DNA from: Nitrincola alkalilacustris
Lineage (GTDB): Bacteria; Pseudomonadota; Gammaproteobacteria; Pseudomonadales; Balneatricaceae
DNA length: 64,000 nt
Assembly: GCF_008973755.1 (NCBI RefSeq)
Contig: NZ_WBOM01000007.1
Location: forward strand, 124,001-188,000
Direction of reading: 5' to 3'
Shown here: one piece after another, positions 55,700 to 64,000 of the stretch
Position numbering within the stretch: position 1 is the first letter of the stretch
Layout of the letters: every line of letters starts with the position of its first letter
The notes under the pieces: model-generated
Databases searched by the model: none
Told to the model about the DNA's origin: nothing
Seen by the model: only the letters and a program-made list of their open reading frames with translations
Position numbers and translations under genes: made by a program

Positions 55700-57898
55700 A
55701 TGAACCATAGCATCAGAGATCTCATGCCTATGTTATCCAGCCTGTCGATTCGTTTTGTTATAAACGCCCTGTTTGGCGCAGTGCTTTTTTTGCTGCTGGT
55801 CACCGGCATCTTTGCCCTGTTCAGCACCAATCAGCTCAGTGACGATCTGACCTTTCTCAGGAGCGAAACCGAAAGTGTCGCCGAGAATATGCGGCAATCG
55901 ATCACGGTGCTCGGTGATATCGAACAGCAGATCGGGCAGCTATCCGAGGCGCAGTCCTCACTGCAACGGCTGAATCAGCTGGAGAGCCGACTTGCTGAGG
56001 GCAGTCAGGCCAGCGAGCAGATCGATGCAGGGCTGCAGGAGCTGCAGGCGGTGGCTGAGAAGCAGAATGAGAGTGTTGCAGCCATCAGCCAGGTTACCGG
56101 ACAGATCGCGTCCAATCTGGAACTGGTTTCAGGGCCGATGCACTCAATGATCACCTCGTCGCAACTGATCAACCAGCGCGCACTGATGACTCTGATCGAC
56201 TTTTACAAGCTTGGTCAGGGTGATGCCGATGCCTTCGAAGCGATTGAAGAGCATGTCCAGTATATCAATCGCGGGCTGGCGTCGATCACCAGTGCGTTGT
56301 TCAATGTCGATGCCACGGATGATACTCGCCAGCATCTGGTCACGATGCGGCGTATGTTGCGTCCCTTCCGTGGGCAGGTCAGAAACTATTCACAGATGGA
56401 GCCCTCATTTGCGCGTGATCGGCTCGGACGCGATATTATCCAGTCACTGGAAGAGATCATAGCGCTGGCAGATCAGATTCAGACCGGCAGCCTGGAACTC
56501 GCTAACCGCACGGCGGAAGAAGCCAATCAGCTGGCAATTCAGACCCAGGCCGCCGCCCATGCACAGCAGGAGGCAAGTGTGGAGTCTGCCCGTGTACTGG
56601 CATCGGCACTGGAGCTGGTGAACAGCTCCACCGAGGCATCTGTCACCATGACTTCTGAGCTGTCTGCCACGGTGATGGAGCTGACCACCTCTTTGGAAGT
56701 GATCCCCCGCGTTGAGCAGCGTATCGAACAATCGGTCAGTACCATGCAGCGCGCGGTTTCGGGTGATCAGATCGAGCGCCTGGGTGAGGCCGACAGCCGT
56801 GCCGAGGCGGCCAGACGTAATGCCGAAATCATACCGGTGGTGCTGCTGACGCTCTGCATCATCGCACTGCTTGCGAGTCTGCTGGCGGGCCTGCTTCTGC
56901 AGCGACTGATCGTCAAGCCCCTGTCCCACTTCGTATCGGGTGTGCGTCGCGTGACTCAGAATGATCTGCGCACCTCGGTGGATCAGACCGGCGCCGTCGG
57001 CGAGCTGCGCGATGTGATCCAGTCGGTTAATGAGTTGATCGACAGTCTGCGCCAGAATGTGATGGATATGACCCGTGCCGGCCGTCAGATCACCGACAGT
57101 GCGCAGGTGATGAAGGAAACCTCGGTCAAGACCCGACAAGCCTTGATGGAGCAGCAGCGAAGTGAGCATGCGATAGAGGAATCGACCTCTTCGCTGGCCG
57201 AGATGGTGCAGTCAGTGGCCGACAGTGGCTCCTTTGCAGCAGACACGGCGAAAACGGCAGATGAGTCGATCAAGCTCAGTCAGCAGGGAGTTGCCTTTGC
57301 CAAGACAGAGATGGGCCACCTGTCTGAAACCGTCACCAAGGCCAACTCCGCGATCCTGTCGTTGAAGAAGGACAGTGACAATATCGGCACAGTGTTGGAG
57401 GTGATTCGCAGTATCTCCGAGCAGACCAACCTGCTGGCGCTCAATGCCGCGATTGAGGCAGCCAGGGCGGGTGATCATGGTCGTGGCTTTGCTGTGGTGG
57501 CTGATGAGGTTCGTCAGCTGGCACAACGCACAGGTGAGGCTACTGTCGAGATTCAGGGGCTGATCGAACAGTTGCAGAACAGTGCCGATCGTGGGGCTGA
57601 TGCGATCAAGAGCGGTCTGTCGCAGGTAGACAAGAATGTGGAAGCAACCCAGACAGTTGCGACGGCACTGGATTCAGTGATCGAAAGTGTTGCCACCATC
57701 AGCCGACTGAATCTGGAGATAGGTGCCGTGACCCAGACGCAGCTGGAGCAATTACAGGCGATCAATCAGGGGATCATCAGTGTGCGTGAGCAATCCAACC
57801 AGGCGAATGTTGCCGTCGATGCCAACGTGTCGGCCAGTGAAAACCTGAACCAGACCGCCAGTCAGCTCGAGCAACTGGTGAAACGCTTCACCATCTGA
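55700..57898 (+). CDS. methyl-accepting chemotaxis protein with large periplasmic sensor
   Basis: Transmembrane chemoreceptor of 732 residues. TM1 at about 19-41 and TM2 at about 376-397 enclose a periplasmic, mostly helical domain of some 335 residues with no motif I can name. A HAMP domain follows at about 400-455. The cytoplasmic signalling domain has the conserved hairpin tip [23 protein letters not shown] from residue 574. No C-terminal pentapeptide for CheR binding is seen. Start could also be the ATG at 55724. It follows the putrescine transporter by 237 bp on the same strand, so amine sensing is a fair guess. Confidence 0.93.
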   Translation: MNHSIRDLMPMLSSLSIRFVINALFGAVLFLLLVTGIFALFSTNQLSDDLTFLRSETESVAENMRQSITVLGDIEQQIGQLSEAQSSLQRLNQLESRLAEGSQASEQIDAGLQELQAVAEKQNESVAAISQVTGQIASNLELVSGPMHSMITSSQLINQRALMTLIDFYKLGQGDADAFEAIEEHVQYINRGLASITSALFNVDATDDTRQHLVTMRRMLRPFRGQVRNYSQMEPSFARDRLGRDIIQSLEEIIALADQIQTGSLELANRTAEEANQLAIQTQAAAHAQQEASVESARVLASALELVNSSTEASVTMTSELSATVMELTTSLEVIPRVEQRIEQSVSTMQRAVSGDQIERLGEADSRAEAARRNAEIIPVVLLTLCIIALLASLLAGLLLQRLIVKPLSHFVSGVRRVTQNDLRTSVDQTGAVGELRDVIQSVNELIDSLRQNVMDMTRAGRQITDSAQVMKETSVKTRQALMEQQRSEHAIEESTSSLAEMVQSVADSGSFAADTAKTADESIKLSQQGVAFAKTEMGHLSETVTKANSAILSLKKDSDNIGTVLEVIRSISEQTNLLALNAAIEAARAGDHGRGFAVVADEVRQLAQRTGEATVEIQGLIEQLQNSADRGADAIKSGLSQVDKNVEATQTVATALDSVIESVATISRLNLEIGAVTQTQLEQLQAINQGIISVREQSNQANVAVDANVSASENLNQTASQLEQLVKRFTI

Positions 57899-57904
57899 CA
57901 CACG

Positions 57905-58219
57905 TCAGAAGAAAAAGCGCCACGCAGCAGCCGTTGCTATGCCCGCCGTAATCGCTGGCAGCGGCTTTTTGATCAGAAACATCATCACACAGGTTACCAG
58001 CAGCGCCATGCGTGCGCCGGTATCCCCCTGCCAAGCCATCGGTACCAGTATGGCGATCAGCACCGATCCGGACATGCCGTTGATGAAGCCTTCGACACGC
58101 TGGTTGATCGGTACAAAAGACATGACCAGCACACCACCGACACGGGTCAGCAGTGTCACCAGCCCCATGATAACGATCAGCAGCAGGGTACCGGTTGCAG
58201 TGGTTTCAATGGTCAGCAT
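57905..58219 (-). CDS. azlD: branched-chain amino acid exporter small subunit AzlD
   Basis: Small membrane protein of 104 residues with four hydrophobic segments, AzlD family (LLIVIMGLVTLLTRVGG near the N-terminus, LPAITAGIATAAAW at the C-terminus). The ATG at 58217-58219 has AGGAG 7 bases upstream and overlaps azlC by 14 bp. It forms the two-component exporter with AzlC. It ends 6 bp from the convergent chemoreceptor. Confidence 0.9.
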   Translation of the reverse strand: MLTIETTATGTLLLIVIMGLVTLLTRVGGVLVMSFVPINQRVEGFINGMSGSVLIAILVPMAWQGDTGARMALLVTCVMMFLIKKPLPAITAGIATAAAWRFFF

Positions 58220-58940
58220 CTGCGGCTCCTGTGGCATCATTGCGATCCAGCCAGAAAGCGCCGACCAGCCCGCCACACAGGGCGCCGACGATGACATGTG
58301 AGTTGGGTGGCAGCCAGATGAATGCCGCCAGAGAGGTGAGGGCAGCCACACACCAGATCACCAGTGTTCTGGGGTTCTTGTTGCCGCCCAGCGCCATCGA
58401 CAGCAGAAAGCAGCCCAGGACCATATCCAGACCCAGACTGTAGGGGTCAGTGATACCGGTACTGAACAGCATGCCGATCAGTGTGCCGATCATCCAGGTT
58501 GACCAGAGCGCCAGGCCTCCTCCCAGAAGGATGCCCAGGTTGCGCTCACCGCGTTGATAATCCTGCGCAGCCATCGCCCAGTTGGCATCACTGATCACGG
58601 TCAGAATGGCGTAGCGGCGGCCGGTCGGCAGTTCACGCAGCCAGGGGTAGAGCGACGCGCCCATCAGCAGGTGTCTGGCGTTGATCGCAAAGGTCGTGAT
58701 CATCAGCGCCACCACAGGCACCTGAGGGCCCCAGAGATCCAATGCGCCGAACTGTGAGGCACCGGCAAACACCAGTGCGCTCATCAGCATCGCTTCGAAG
58801 GTGCTCAGGCCGTTCTGCGTGGCGGCCATACCGAAGGCCAGGCCAAAGGCGATCACAAACAGTGACAGAGGCAACAGACGTTTGAAGCCCAGCCAGGTAC
58901 CCTTGAGGTCGAGGCGGGTCTGAGTCGAAACAGGAGTCAT
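58206..58940 (-). CDS. azlC: branched-chain amino acid exporter large subunit AzlC
   Basis: Membrane protein of 244 residues. AzlC signature: GLAFGMAATQNGLSTFEAMLMSALVFAGASQFGALDLW and TTFAINARHLLMGASLYPWLRELP. The ATG at 58938-58940 was chosen as the start nearest the family N-terminus; an earlier in-frame start at 59054 would add 38 poorly fitting residues. Exports branched-chain amino acids or analogues in other bacteria. Confidence 0.92.
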   Translation of the reverse strand: MTPVSTQTRLDLKGTWLGFKRLLPLSLFVIAFGLAFGMAATQNGLSTFEAMLMSALVFAGASQFGALDLWGPQVPVVALMITTFAINARHLLMGASLYPWLRELPTGRRYAILTVISDANWAMAAQDYQRGERNLGILLGGGLALWSTWMIGTLIGMLFSTGITDPYSLGLDMVLGCFLLSMALGGNKNPRTLVIWCVAALTSLAAFIWLPPNSHVIVGALCGGLVGAFWLDRNDATGAADADH

Positions 58941-59063
58941 ATTGGAACCGGATGAAATGGGAAAAATAACAGCATAGTCGTACTTCAGAGCCATTGTATA
59001 ACGGCACTTGCTGCTTGAGTGGAATCTGATGTAAGAGTTTTGCCACCATGACAATTATGCTGG

Positions 59064-59109
59064 CAAAGAAAAGGGGCGGGTAGGGCGCTGAAAATGGCGT
59101 CCCACCCGC
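59064..59109 (-). terminator. terminator of the paa operon
   Basis: On the minus strand GCGGGTGGGACGC and GCGCCCTACCCGC pair around a 7-8 base loop with one mismatch and one G-U pair, then CCCCTTTTCTTT. It starts 9 bases after the paaE stop. Confidence 0.75.
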
Positions 59110-59118
59110 ACAGGGGGA

Positions 59119-60195
59119 TCAGTGATCGTAGTCGAGCACGACCTTGTCGGTCACCGGGTAGCACTGGCATGACAGAACATAGCCAGCGGCCACTTCATAG
59201 TCTTCCAGCGCGAAGTTGGCATCCATCTCCACTTCACCTTCCACGACCTTGGCGCGGCAGGTTGAGCAGACACCAGCCTTGCAGGAATAGGGCAGATCAG
59301 CGCCAGACTCATTACCGGCATCGAGAATGCTCTTGGTGTTGCGGGTCAGTTCAAAGCTGATCTGACGACCATCGGCAATGACGGTGATCTCACTGACAGC
59401 GGCCGGATCTATCTGGATATCAGCACGTTCCTGACGGGATTTTGGTGCACCACCAGCCGGTGTGAAGAGCTCAAAATGTACCTTTTCCTTCGCCAGACCG
59501 TGGCGGATCAGGGAGTCGCTGACCACTTCGGTCATCTCCTGAGGGCCACAGATGAACGCGCCAGTCAGGTTATCCACCTTGACCCAGCGATCAAACAGCG
59601 CGTCACACTTCTCAGCCGTGATGCGACCGTTATACAGATCGATATCCTGCTGCTCGCGGCTGAAGACGAATACCAGGTTGAAGCGGCCCATATAGCGGTT
59701 CTTCAGGTCTTCGAGCTTTTCACGGAACAGCGTACTGTTGGTGGAGCGGTTGCCATAAAACAGGGTCACCTTGCTTTGCGGCTCTGTTTTCAGGGTGGTA
59801 GCGATGATCGACAGAATCGGTGTGATCCCGCTGCCTGCCGCAACGGCAAGATAATCACCTGCGCGTGCAGTGTCCAGATCAACATAGAAGTGGCCGGTCG
59901 GCGGCATCACATCCAGTGTTTGTCCAGCCTTCAGATCATCATTGGCATAGTTGGAAAACAATCCGCCAGCCACGCGCTTGACGGCCACACGCAGCTCACC
60001 TTCATCAACGGCGGCGCAGATGGAGTAGGAGCGGCGGACCTCTTCACCTTCGAGGTGGGTGCGAATCGTCAGATGCTGGCCCTGCGTAAAACGAAAGGCG
60101 TCCTGCAGCTCTGCCGGCACATCAAAGGAGATGGAGACAGCGTCGCGGGTTTCGGGTTTGACTTCCCGAATCGTTAAAGCGTGAAATTGGCTCAT
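59119..60195 (-). CDS. paaE: phenylacetyl-CoA epoxidase reductase subunit PaaE
   Basis: Electron-transfer subunit passing NADPH electrons to the PaaA di-iron site. It has 358 residues: FAD domain with RRSYSICAA, NAD(P) domain with GSGITPILSI, and a C-terminal plant-type 2Fe-2S domain with CKAGVCSTC and a last Cys in LSCQCYP. Last gene of paaABCDE, 73 bp after paaD. Confidence 0.96.
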   Translation of the reverse strand: MSQFHALTIREVKPETRDAVSISFDVPAELQDAFRFTQGQHLTIRTHLEGEEVRRSYSICAAVDEGELRVAVKRVAGGLFSNYANDDLKAGQTLDVMPPTGHFYVDLDTARAGDYLAVAAGSGITPILSIIATTLKTEPQSKVTLFYGNRSTNSTLFREKLEDLKNRYMGRFNLVFVFSREQQDIDLYNGRITAEKCDALFDRWVKVDNLTGAFICGPQEMTEVVSDSLIRHGLAKEKVHFELFTPAGGAPKSRQERADIQIDPAAVSEITVIADGRQISFELTRNTKSILDAGNESGADLPYSCKAGVCSTCRAKVVEGEVEMDANFALEDYEVAAGYVLSCQCYPVTDKVVLDYDH

Positions 60196-60268
60196 GCGGA
60201 TTTCTCTTCTGAATTCTTATTGCTCTGGTTCACTGGAGCATGATCGACAGGTGTCATGCGGCTTCGGC

Positions 60269-60802
60269 TCAGATGCACTTGAAATAATCAAAGGGTTCGA
60301 GGCAGTCTCTGCAACGATACAGAGCCTTGCAGGCGGTGGAGCCGAACTCGCTGACCTGCTCCGTCTGCTGACTGCCACAATGCGGACATTCGATGATCTC
60401 GGAATGCCCCATCAGGCTCAGCTTGCTGGCACTGCCCTGCGGGGGAGCGATACCGAACTCGCGCAGCTTTTCACGGCCTGCCGGCGTGATCCAGTCGGTC
60501 GTCCAGGCAGGTGCCAGCCGGGTTTCCAGCTGGAACTGTCTGAGTCCTGCCTGCTCCAGCGCAGACTGAATCATCTGCTCGATCAGCTCGGTTGCCGGGC
60601 AACCCGAGTAGGTCGGAGTGACGCAGACGTGCAGGGTGTCATCCTGCCATTCGATACTGCGCACCACGCCCAGTTCGACAACGCTGATCGCCGGCACTTC
60701 CGGGTCCTTTACCTCATCGAGCAACTGCCAGAGCTGCTCAATGCTGAGGCGCTCGCCCGAGGCGTTAGCTGGGATCCGATCGCTGGCGATCAGACTGTCC
60801 AT
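60269..60802 (-). CDS. paaD: phenylacetyl-CoA epoxidase assembly subunit PaaD
   Basis: Protein of 177 residues with an N-terminal MIP18/DUF59 domain (VKDPEVPAISVVELGVVRSIEW, TPTYSGCPATELIEQMI) and a C-terminal zinc-type Cys set (CPHCGS, then YRCRDC). It is thought to help assemble the iron site of the complex. I prefer the ATG at 60800-60802, with GGTAAG upstream and 7 bp after paaC; an in-frame ATG at 60823 would overlap paaC. Confidence 0.94.
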   Translation of the reverse strand: MDSLIASDRIPANASGERLSIEQLWQLLDEVKDPEVPAISVVELGVVRSIEWQDDTLHVCVTPTYSGCPATELIEQMIQSALEQAGLRQFQLETRLAPAWTTDWITPAGREKLREFGIAPPQGSASKLSLMGHSEIIECPHCGSQQTEQVSEFGSTACKALYRCRDCLEPFDYFKCI

Positions 60803-60809
60803 CGGGTGC

Positions 60810-61571
60810 TTACCAGACAGCATCGGGGTAAGCTCGTGGCAGGAACTGCATTTCGGCAAGCAGGAAGCCCAGGTGCTCGGTATGGATGCCGCGCTTGCCA
60901 CCCACATGCATCCAGGCATTTTCATCCTGCAGCGTCAGTGTTGCTTCGGTCATCACATCGGTCACCATCTGCTTCCAGGCGCTTTTCACCGCTTCCGGGT
61001 CAGCACCGATGCCGGCTTCAGCCATCATCAGATCCACCTCATCCGCTTCGATCAGTTCACCGGTGAAGCGCCACAGCTCTTCGACCGCCACTTCCATACG
61101 CTGGTGGCTCTCTTCGGTACCGTTACCCAGACGCTTCATCCATTCGATGGAGCGACGCAGATGATAGGTCACCTCTTTGATCGCCTTGCCGGCCACCTGA
61201 GCGATACGCTCATCGGAGGAGTTCACCAGTGCCTGCAGGGTCTGGTAGTGCCAGGCATCAAAGAAAAACTGGCGTGCCATGGTCATGGCATAGTCGCCAT
61301 TGGGTTGCTCGACGAGCAGCAGGTTACGAAACTCACCGGCATCCCGGCGGAAGGCCAGATAATCGGCATCGTTACCCTTGCCTTCTAGTTCAGCGGCGTA
61401 TTCGTACCAGTTGCGTGCCTGACCGATCAGATCCAGACCCAGGTTCATCAGGGCCAGCTCCTCTTCGAGGGCCGGTGCATGGCCGCAGAGCTCGCACAGA
61501 CGCTGGCCAAGGACCATGTCGCTGTCTGCGAGGCGCAGCAGGTACTGTTGCAGTGCTTCTTGCTGTGTCAC
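60810..61571 (-). CDS. paaC: phenylacetyl-CoA epoxidase structural subunit PaaC
   Basis: Ferritin-like helical subunit of 253 residues that pairs with PaaA but lacks the active di-iron site. Segments: LCELCGHAPALEEELALMNLGLDLIGQARNW, LLVEQPNGDYAMTMARQFFFDAWH, KAIKEVTYHLRRSIEWMKRLGNGTEES. The start is GTG at 61569-61571 with AGGAGA 6 bases upstream; a GTG at 61584-61586 overlapping the paaB stop would put the binding site inside the coding region. Confidence 0.94.
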   Translation of the reverse strand: MTQQEALQQYLLRLADSDMVLGQRLCELCGHAPALEEELALMNLGLDLIGQARNWYEYAAELEGKGNDADYLAFRRDAGEFRNLLLVEQPNGDYAMTMARQFFFDAWHYQTLQALVNSSDERIAQVAGKAIKEVTYHLRRSIEWMKRLGNGTEESHQRMEVAVEELWRFTGELIEADEVDLMMAEAGIGADPEAVKSAWKQMVTDVMTEATLTLQDENAWMHVGGKRGIHTEHLGFLLAEMQFLPRAYPDAVW

Positions 61572-61582
61572 AGGCTGTCTCC

Positions 61583-61864
61583 TCACATGTGGCCGACTTC
61601 GTCAGGCAGCTTGTAGAAGCTGGCATGACGGTAAACCTTGTCGTCGGATGGGTCGAACAGCGCTTCCTTGTCATCCGGGGATGACGCGGTGATGTTGTTG
61701 GAGGGTACAACCCAGATGCTGACGCCTTCACTGCGGCGGGTATACAGCTCGCGAGCATTCTCAAGCGCCATTTCGGCATCTGCTGCATGAACGCTGCCGA
61801 CATGCTTGTGGTTCAGGCCGTGCTTGCTGCGCACGAAAACTTCATAGAGTGACCAGACTGACAT
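61583..61864 (-). CDS. paaB: phenylacetyl-CoA epoxidase subunit PaaB
   Basis: Small subunit of 93 residues, thought to bridge PaaAC units. It has the conserved YEVFVRSKHGLNHKHVGSVHAADAEMALENARELYTRR opening and SIWVVPSNNI. AGGAGA is 8 bases before the ATG. Lies 18 bp after paaA and 11 bp before paaC. Confidence 0.96.
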   Translation of the reverse strand: MSVWSLYEVFVRSKHGLNHKHVGSVHAADAEMALENARELYTRRSEGVSIWVVPSNNITASSPDDKEALFDPSDDKVYRHASFYKLPDEVGHM

Positions 61865-61882
61865 TTCTTATTCTCCTGACAA

Positions 61883-62875
61883 TTATGCGGCTTGATGCTG
61901 CTGTTTCTGCTTTTCGGCATAGGCGGCTGCGGCTTCACGCACCCAGGCACCATCATCAATAGCTTTTTTACGTGTGGCGATACGGTCACGGTTGCAGGGG
62001 CCATTGCCCTGAATCACGTCGTAGAACTCCTGCCACTCGATATCACCGTGGTCGTAATGACCGGTTTCTTCGTTGAATTTCAGTTCCGGATCAGGTGCGG
62101 TGCAGCCGAGCAGTTCAAGCTGTGGCACAGTCTGATCGATGAAGCGCTGACGCAGTTCGTCATTGGTGTGACGTTTGATCTTCCACGCCATCGACTGAGC
62201 CGAGTTGGGGGAGTCATCATCACGTGGCCCGAACATCATCAGTGCTGGCCACCAGAGGCGATTGATCGCATCCTGAACCATCGCTTTCTGTGCATCGTTA
62301 CCCTTCTGCATCATGGTCAGCAGGATCTCGTATCCCTGACGCTGATGGAAGCTTTCCTCTTTGCAGACTCGCACCATGGCACGCGCATAGGGGCCATAAG
62401 AGGTGCGCTGCAGGGGTACCTGATTGACAATCGCAGCACCGTCGACCAGCCAGCCAACCACGCCGATATCAGCCCAGTTCAGCGTTGGGTAGTTGAAGAT
62501 ACTGGAGTACTTGGCCTTGCCAGTATGCAGCTTCTCAACCTCTTCATCACGGTCGGCCCCGAGGGTCTCCATGGCGCTGTACAGATAAAGACCATGTCCC
62601 GCTTCATCCTGGATCTTGGCCATCAGTTGCAGCTTGCGCTTGAGGCTTGGTGCACGTGTCACCCAGTTGCCCTCGGGCAGCATGCCGACGATTTCGGAAT
62701 GCGCGTGCTGGGAGATCTGGCGGATCAGTGTTTTGCGATAGCTTTCCGGCATCCAGTTCTTGGGTTCGATCTTGATTTCGGCATCGATCTTTTCCTGAAA
62801 AGCGCGCTCTTCAGGTCCCATCTCTTCCAGGGTCTTGAGACGTTTGCTTCCGGTTTCGACAAGTTGGGCGTACAT
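61883..62875 (-). CDS. paaA: phenylacetyl-CoA epoxidase catalytic subunit PaaA
   Basis: Di-iron oxygenase subunit that epoxidises the ring of phenylacetyl-CoA. It has 330 residues in a ferritin-like fold. The Glu/His ligands lie in [40 protein letters not shown] and [22 protein letters not shown] precedes the ATG. It heads paaABCDE; no paaG, paaZ or paaK genes are in the window, so the rest of the pathway is elsewhere. Confidence 0.97.
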   Translation of the reverse strand: MYAQLVETGSKRLKTLEEMGPEERAFQEKIDAEIKIEPKNWMPESYRKTLIRQISQHAHSEIVGMLPEGNWVTRAPSLKRKLQLMAKIQDEAGHGLYLYSAMETLGADRDEEVEKLHTGKAKYSSIFNYPTLNWADIGVVGWLVDGAAIVNQVPLQRTSYGPYARAMVRVCKEESFHQRQGYEILLTMMQKGNDAQKAMVQDAINRLWWPALMMFGPRDDDSPNSAQSMAWKIKRHTNDELRQRFIDQTVPQLELLGCTAPDPELKFNEETGHYDHGDIEWQEFYDVIQGNGPCNRDRIATRKKAIDDGAWVREAAAAYAEKQKQQHQAA

Positions 62876-63144
62876 GGTCTGCTCTCCAGTGAAACGTTTG
62901 TCGTATTTTTATTTGCAGTTACTTGTATATAGCCCAGTTTTGCGGGGCCATCAATGTGATTAATGTAATATGATACTTAAATAATATCAAGAAATGATTT
63001 TATGTATCGCGTTTATGGAGGCTTGATACAGGCCTCAAGAAATGAAGGGATTGCGCCTGAATCAACAGAAAACGGAAATTTATCCATGTAAAACAGATGC
63101 TAAACACTTGCTGTTCAGTGAGCGTCATATGGGTATTATAGTAG

Positions 63145-63181
63145 TTAGTGATACATTAATATGAATATTTGTTATCACTAA
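63145..63181. promoter_or_regulatory. spaced 9-bp inverted repeat upstream of paaA
   Basis: TTAGTGATA (63145-63153) and TATCACTAA (63173-63181) are exact inverted copies separated by 19 bases. The geometry, two half-sites about 2.7 helical turns apart, suits a dimeric repressor. It is about 270 bp from the paaA start. Confidence 0.5.
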
Positions 63182-63256
63182 TGTTTCGTGTTGCCATGCC
63201 TCAGAAGCCAGCACTCCGGGATCTGGTTTCGCGGCCTGCGCAGGCAGGCGCGCAGA

Positions 63257-63288
63257 AGGTCAGATAAAACAGAGGTCAGATAAAACAG
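63257..63288. repeat. perfect 16-bp tandem duplication
   Basis: AGGTCAGATAAAACAG occurs twice in direct succession (63257-63272, 63273-63288). Confidence 0.9.
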
Positions 63289-63310
63289 GAGGTCTGCTGG
63301 TTGCGAGAGA

Positions 63311-63339
63311 TCAGACCCCGATTCAGGCTCGGGGTCTGA
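63311..63339 (-). terminator. hairpin after the flavin reductase gene
   Basis: TCAGACCCCGA and TCGGGGTCTGA form a perfect 11-bp stem with a 7-base loop, 20 bases after the reductase stop. No U-run follows on the minus strand, so it may be Rho-assisted or a stabilising 3' hairpin. Confidence 0.65.
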
Positions 63340-63359
63340 GATAGAGGTGTTGGAGTGGT

Positions 63360-64000
63360 TCAGGAGATCAGATGACTGGCTGGCGCCGTCTGTGGCAATG
63401 CCTGATCAAAATAACCCTCGGTATAGATCATATCCTCCTGCGCACCGAGTGCCTTGACCGCCTCGGTACACTGCTGCACGAATTCGGGGCTTCCGGCTAT
63501 GAACACACTGTGTGCCGACAGGTCATCAAACACTTCCGGCAGCACTTTCGGCAGGCGACCATGCAGGTAGCCATCGACCTGTTCACCGGTCAGGGTGGGC
63601 TTGAAGCGGAAATTGCGATGCTTGGTTTGCCAGAAGCGCATCATCCCGACATCGTAAAGATCAGCTTCATGACGGGCAGAGAACATCAGCGTCACCGGCT
63701 TGCGGTAATCACGGCGCATGGCGGCCTCTGTCAGTGACAGGATCGGAGCCAGACCGGACCCGGCTGCGAGACACAGTACCGGGGTCTGCAGTGCAAGATC
63801 ACCGATAAACGTGCCATAGGGGCCTGCAAGCGCGACCATATCGCCGACAGACAGATCGTTGTGTACCCAGTTGCTGGTCTTGCCATCTTCCACCTGAGTG
63901 ATCTGCAGGGTGATCTCGCCGTCTGGGCGGGGTGCGTTGGCGATCGAATAGCAACGGGTGGGAATACCGGCAGACGGGTTACCCAGCGTGACATACTGGC
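63360..64000 (-). CDS. FAD/NAD(P)-binding oxidoreductase of the FNR family (5' end outside window)
   Basis: About 213 C-terminal residues are present; the frame is open to the right edge. It begins in the FAD domain (QYVTLGNPSAGIPTRCYSIANAPR, with the RxYS FAD motif), continues through GDMVALAGPYGTF and the NAD(P)-binding LAAGSGLAPILSLTEAA, and ends ALGAQEDMIYTEGYFDQA. No 2Fe-2S domain follows at the C-terminus, so if there is one it is at the missing N-terminus, as in phenol- or benzoate-type oxygenase reductases. Whether it serves an aromatic oxygenase cannot be told. It lies upstream of paaA but is separated by a hairpin and 484 bp. Confidence 0.85.
   Translation of the reverse strand, partial: QYVTLGNPSAGIPTRCYSIANAPRPDGEITLQITQVEDGKTSNWVHNDLSVGDMVALAGPYGTFIGDLALQTPVLCLAAGSGLAPILSLTEAAMRRDYRKPVTLMFSARHEADLYDVGMMRFWQTKHRNFRFKPTLTGEQVDGYLHGRLPKVLPEVFDDLSAHSVFIAGSPEFVQQCTEAVKALGAQEDMIYTEGYFDQALPQTAPASHLIS

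Larger units (their letters stand above)
62876..63359. other. intergenic region upstream of paaA
   Basis: 484 bp without a supported gene. It is AT-rich near paaA and probably holds its promoter. It contains a spaced inverted repeat (63145-63181), a 16-bp tandem duplication (63257-63288) and a strong hairpin (63311-63339) belonging to the upstream reductase gene. Confidence 0.7.

Overview
The window looks like chromosomal DNA of a free-living, probably marine, gammaproteobacterium related to Pseudomonas and the Oceanospirillales. The grounds are the gene order fmt-def-LysM gene-dprA, a Pseudomonas-type spu polyamine cluster, and the combination of hut, paa and tripartite tricarboxylate transport (TTT) genes. 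The genus cannot be fixed from the sequence alone. I see no phage, insertion sequence, integrase or CRISPR array.

Layout. (1) 1-18 kb, housekeeping. A minus-strand run holds def, fmt, rsmB, trkA and trkH (cut by the window edge), with 4-bp overlaps between fmt/rsmB and rsmB/trkA. On the plus strand are a LysM protein, dprA, purE, purK, tsaC, hemF, aroE, a Lon-like protease, prlC, a yheV-like gene and tag. (2) 18-27 kb, metal homeostasis. zur-znuC-znuB-MATE diverge from znuA across a shared Zur box. Two identical tRNA-Leu(CAG) genes follow, then a Tat-exported multicopper oxidase with a small His-rich exported protein, an orphan TctC-type binding protein and tRNA-Phe. ZnuA, ZnuC, the oxidase and the small protein all carry His-rich stretches, two of them built from in-frame DNA tandem repeats. 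(3) 27-34 kb, agmatine and putrescine breakdown: an iron-type alcohol dehydrogenase, aguB-aguA, a puuB-like oxidase, a divergent puuC-like dehydrogenase and an alkyltransferase-like gene. (4) 34-46 kb, a TTT transporter (order C-A-B), the histidine operon hutI-G-U-H, a divergent YjiH-type membrane protein, the regulator hutC and an orphan amino-acid-type binding protein. (5) 46-58 kb, glutamylated-polyamine catabolism and putrescine uptake: a second puuB, puuA, a divergent puuD/spuA-like gene, a second glutamine-synthetase-like gene and the spuDFGH ABC transporter, followed by a chemoreceptor. (6) 58-64 kb: azlCD, the phenylacetyl-CoA epoxidase operon paaABCDE, and the 3' part of a flavin reductase.

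How it works together. About 28 kb (27-55 kb) is devoted to nitrogen-rich compounds. Agmatine goes to N-carbamoylputrescine and putrescine (AguA, AguB). Putrescine, made inside or imported by SpuDFGH, is glutamylated, oxidised and hydrolysed to GABA (PuuA, PuuB, PuuC, PuuD). Histidine goes to glutamate (HutH, HutU, HutI, HutG). The least understood parts are the YjiH-type protein bracketed by HutC boxes, a palindrome before the TTT operon that resembles a stretched HutC box, the His-rich metal island, and several hairpins placed between binding-protein genes and their transporter partners.
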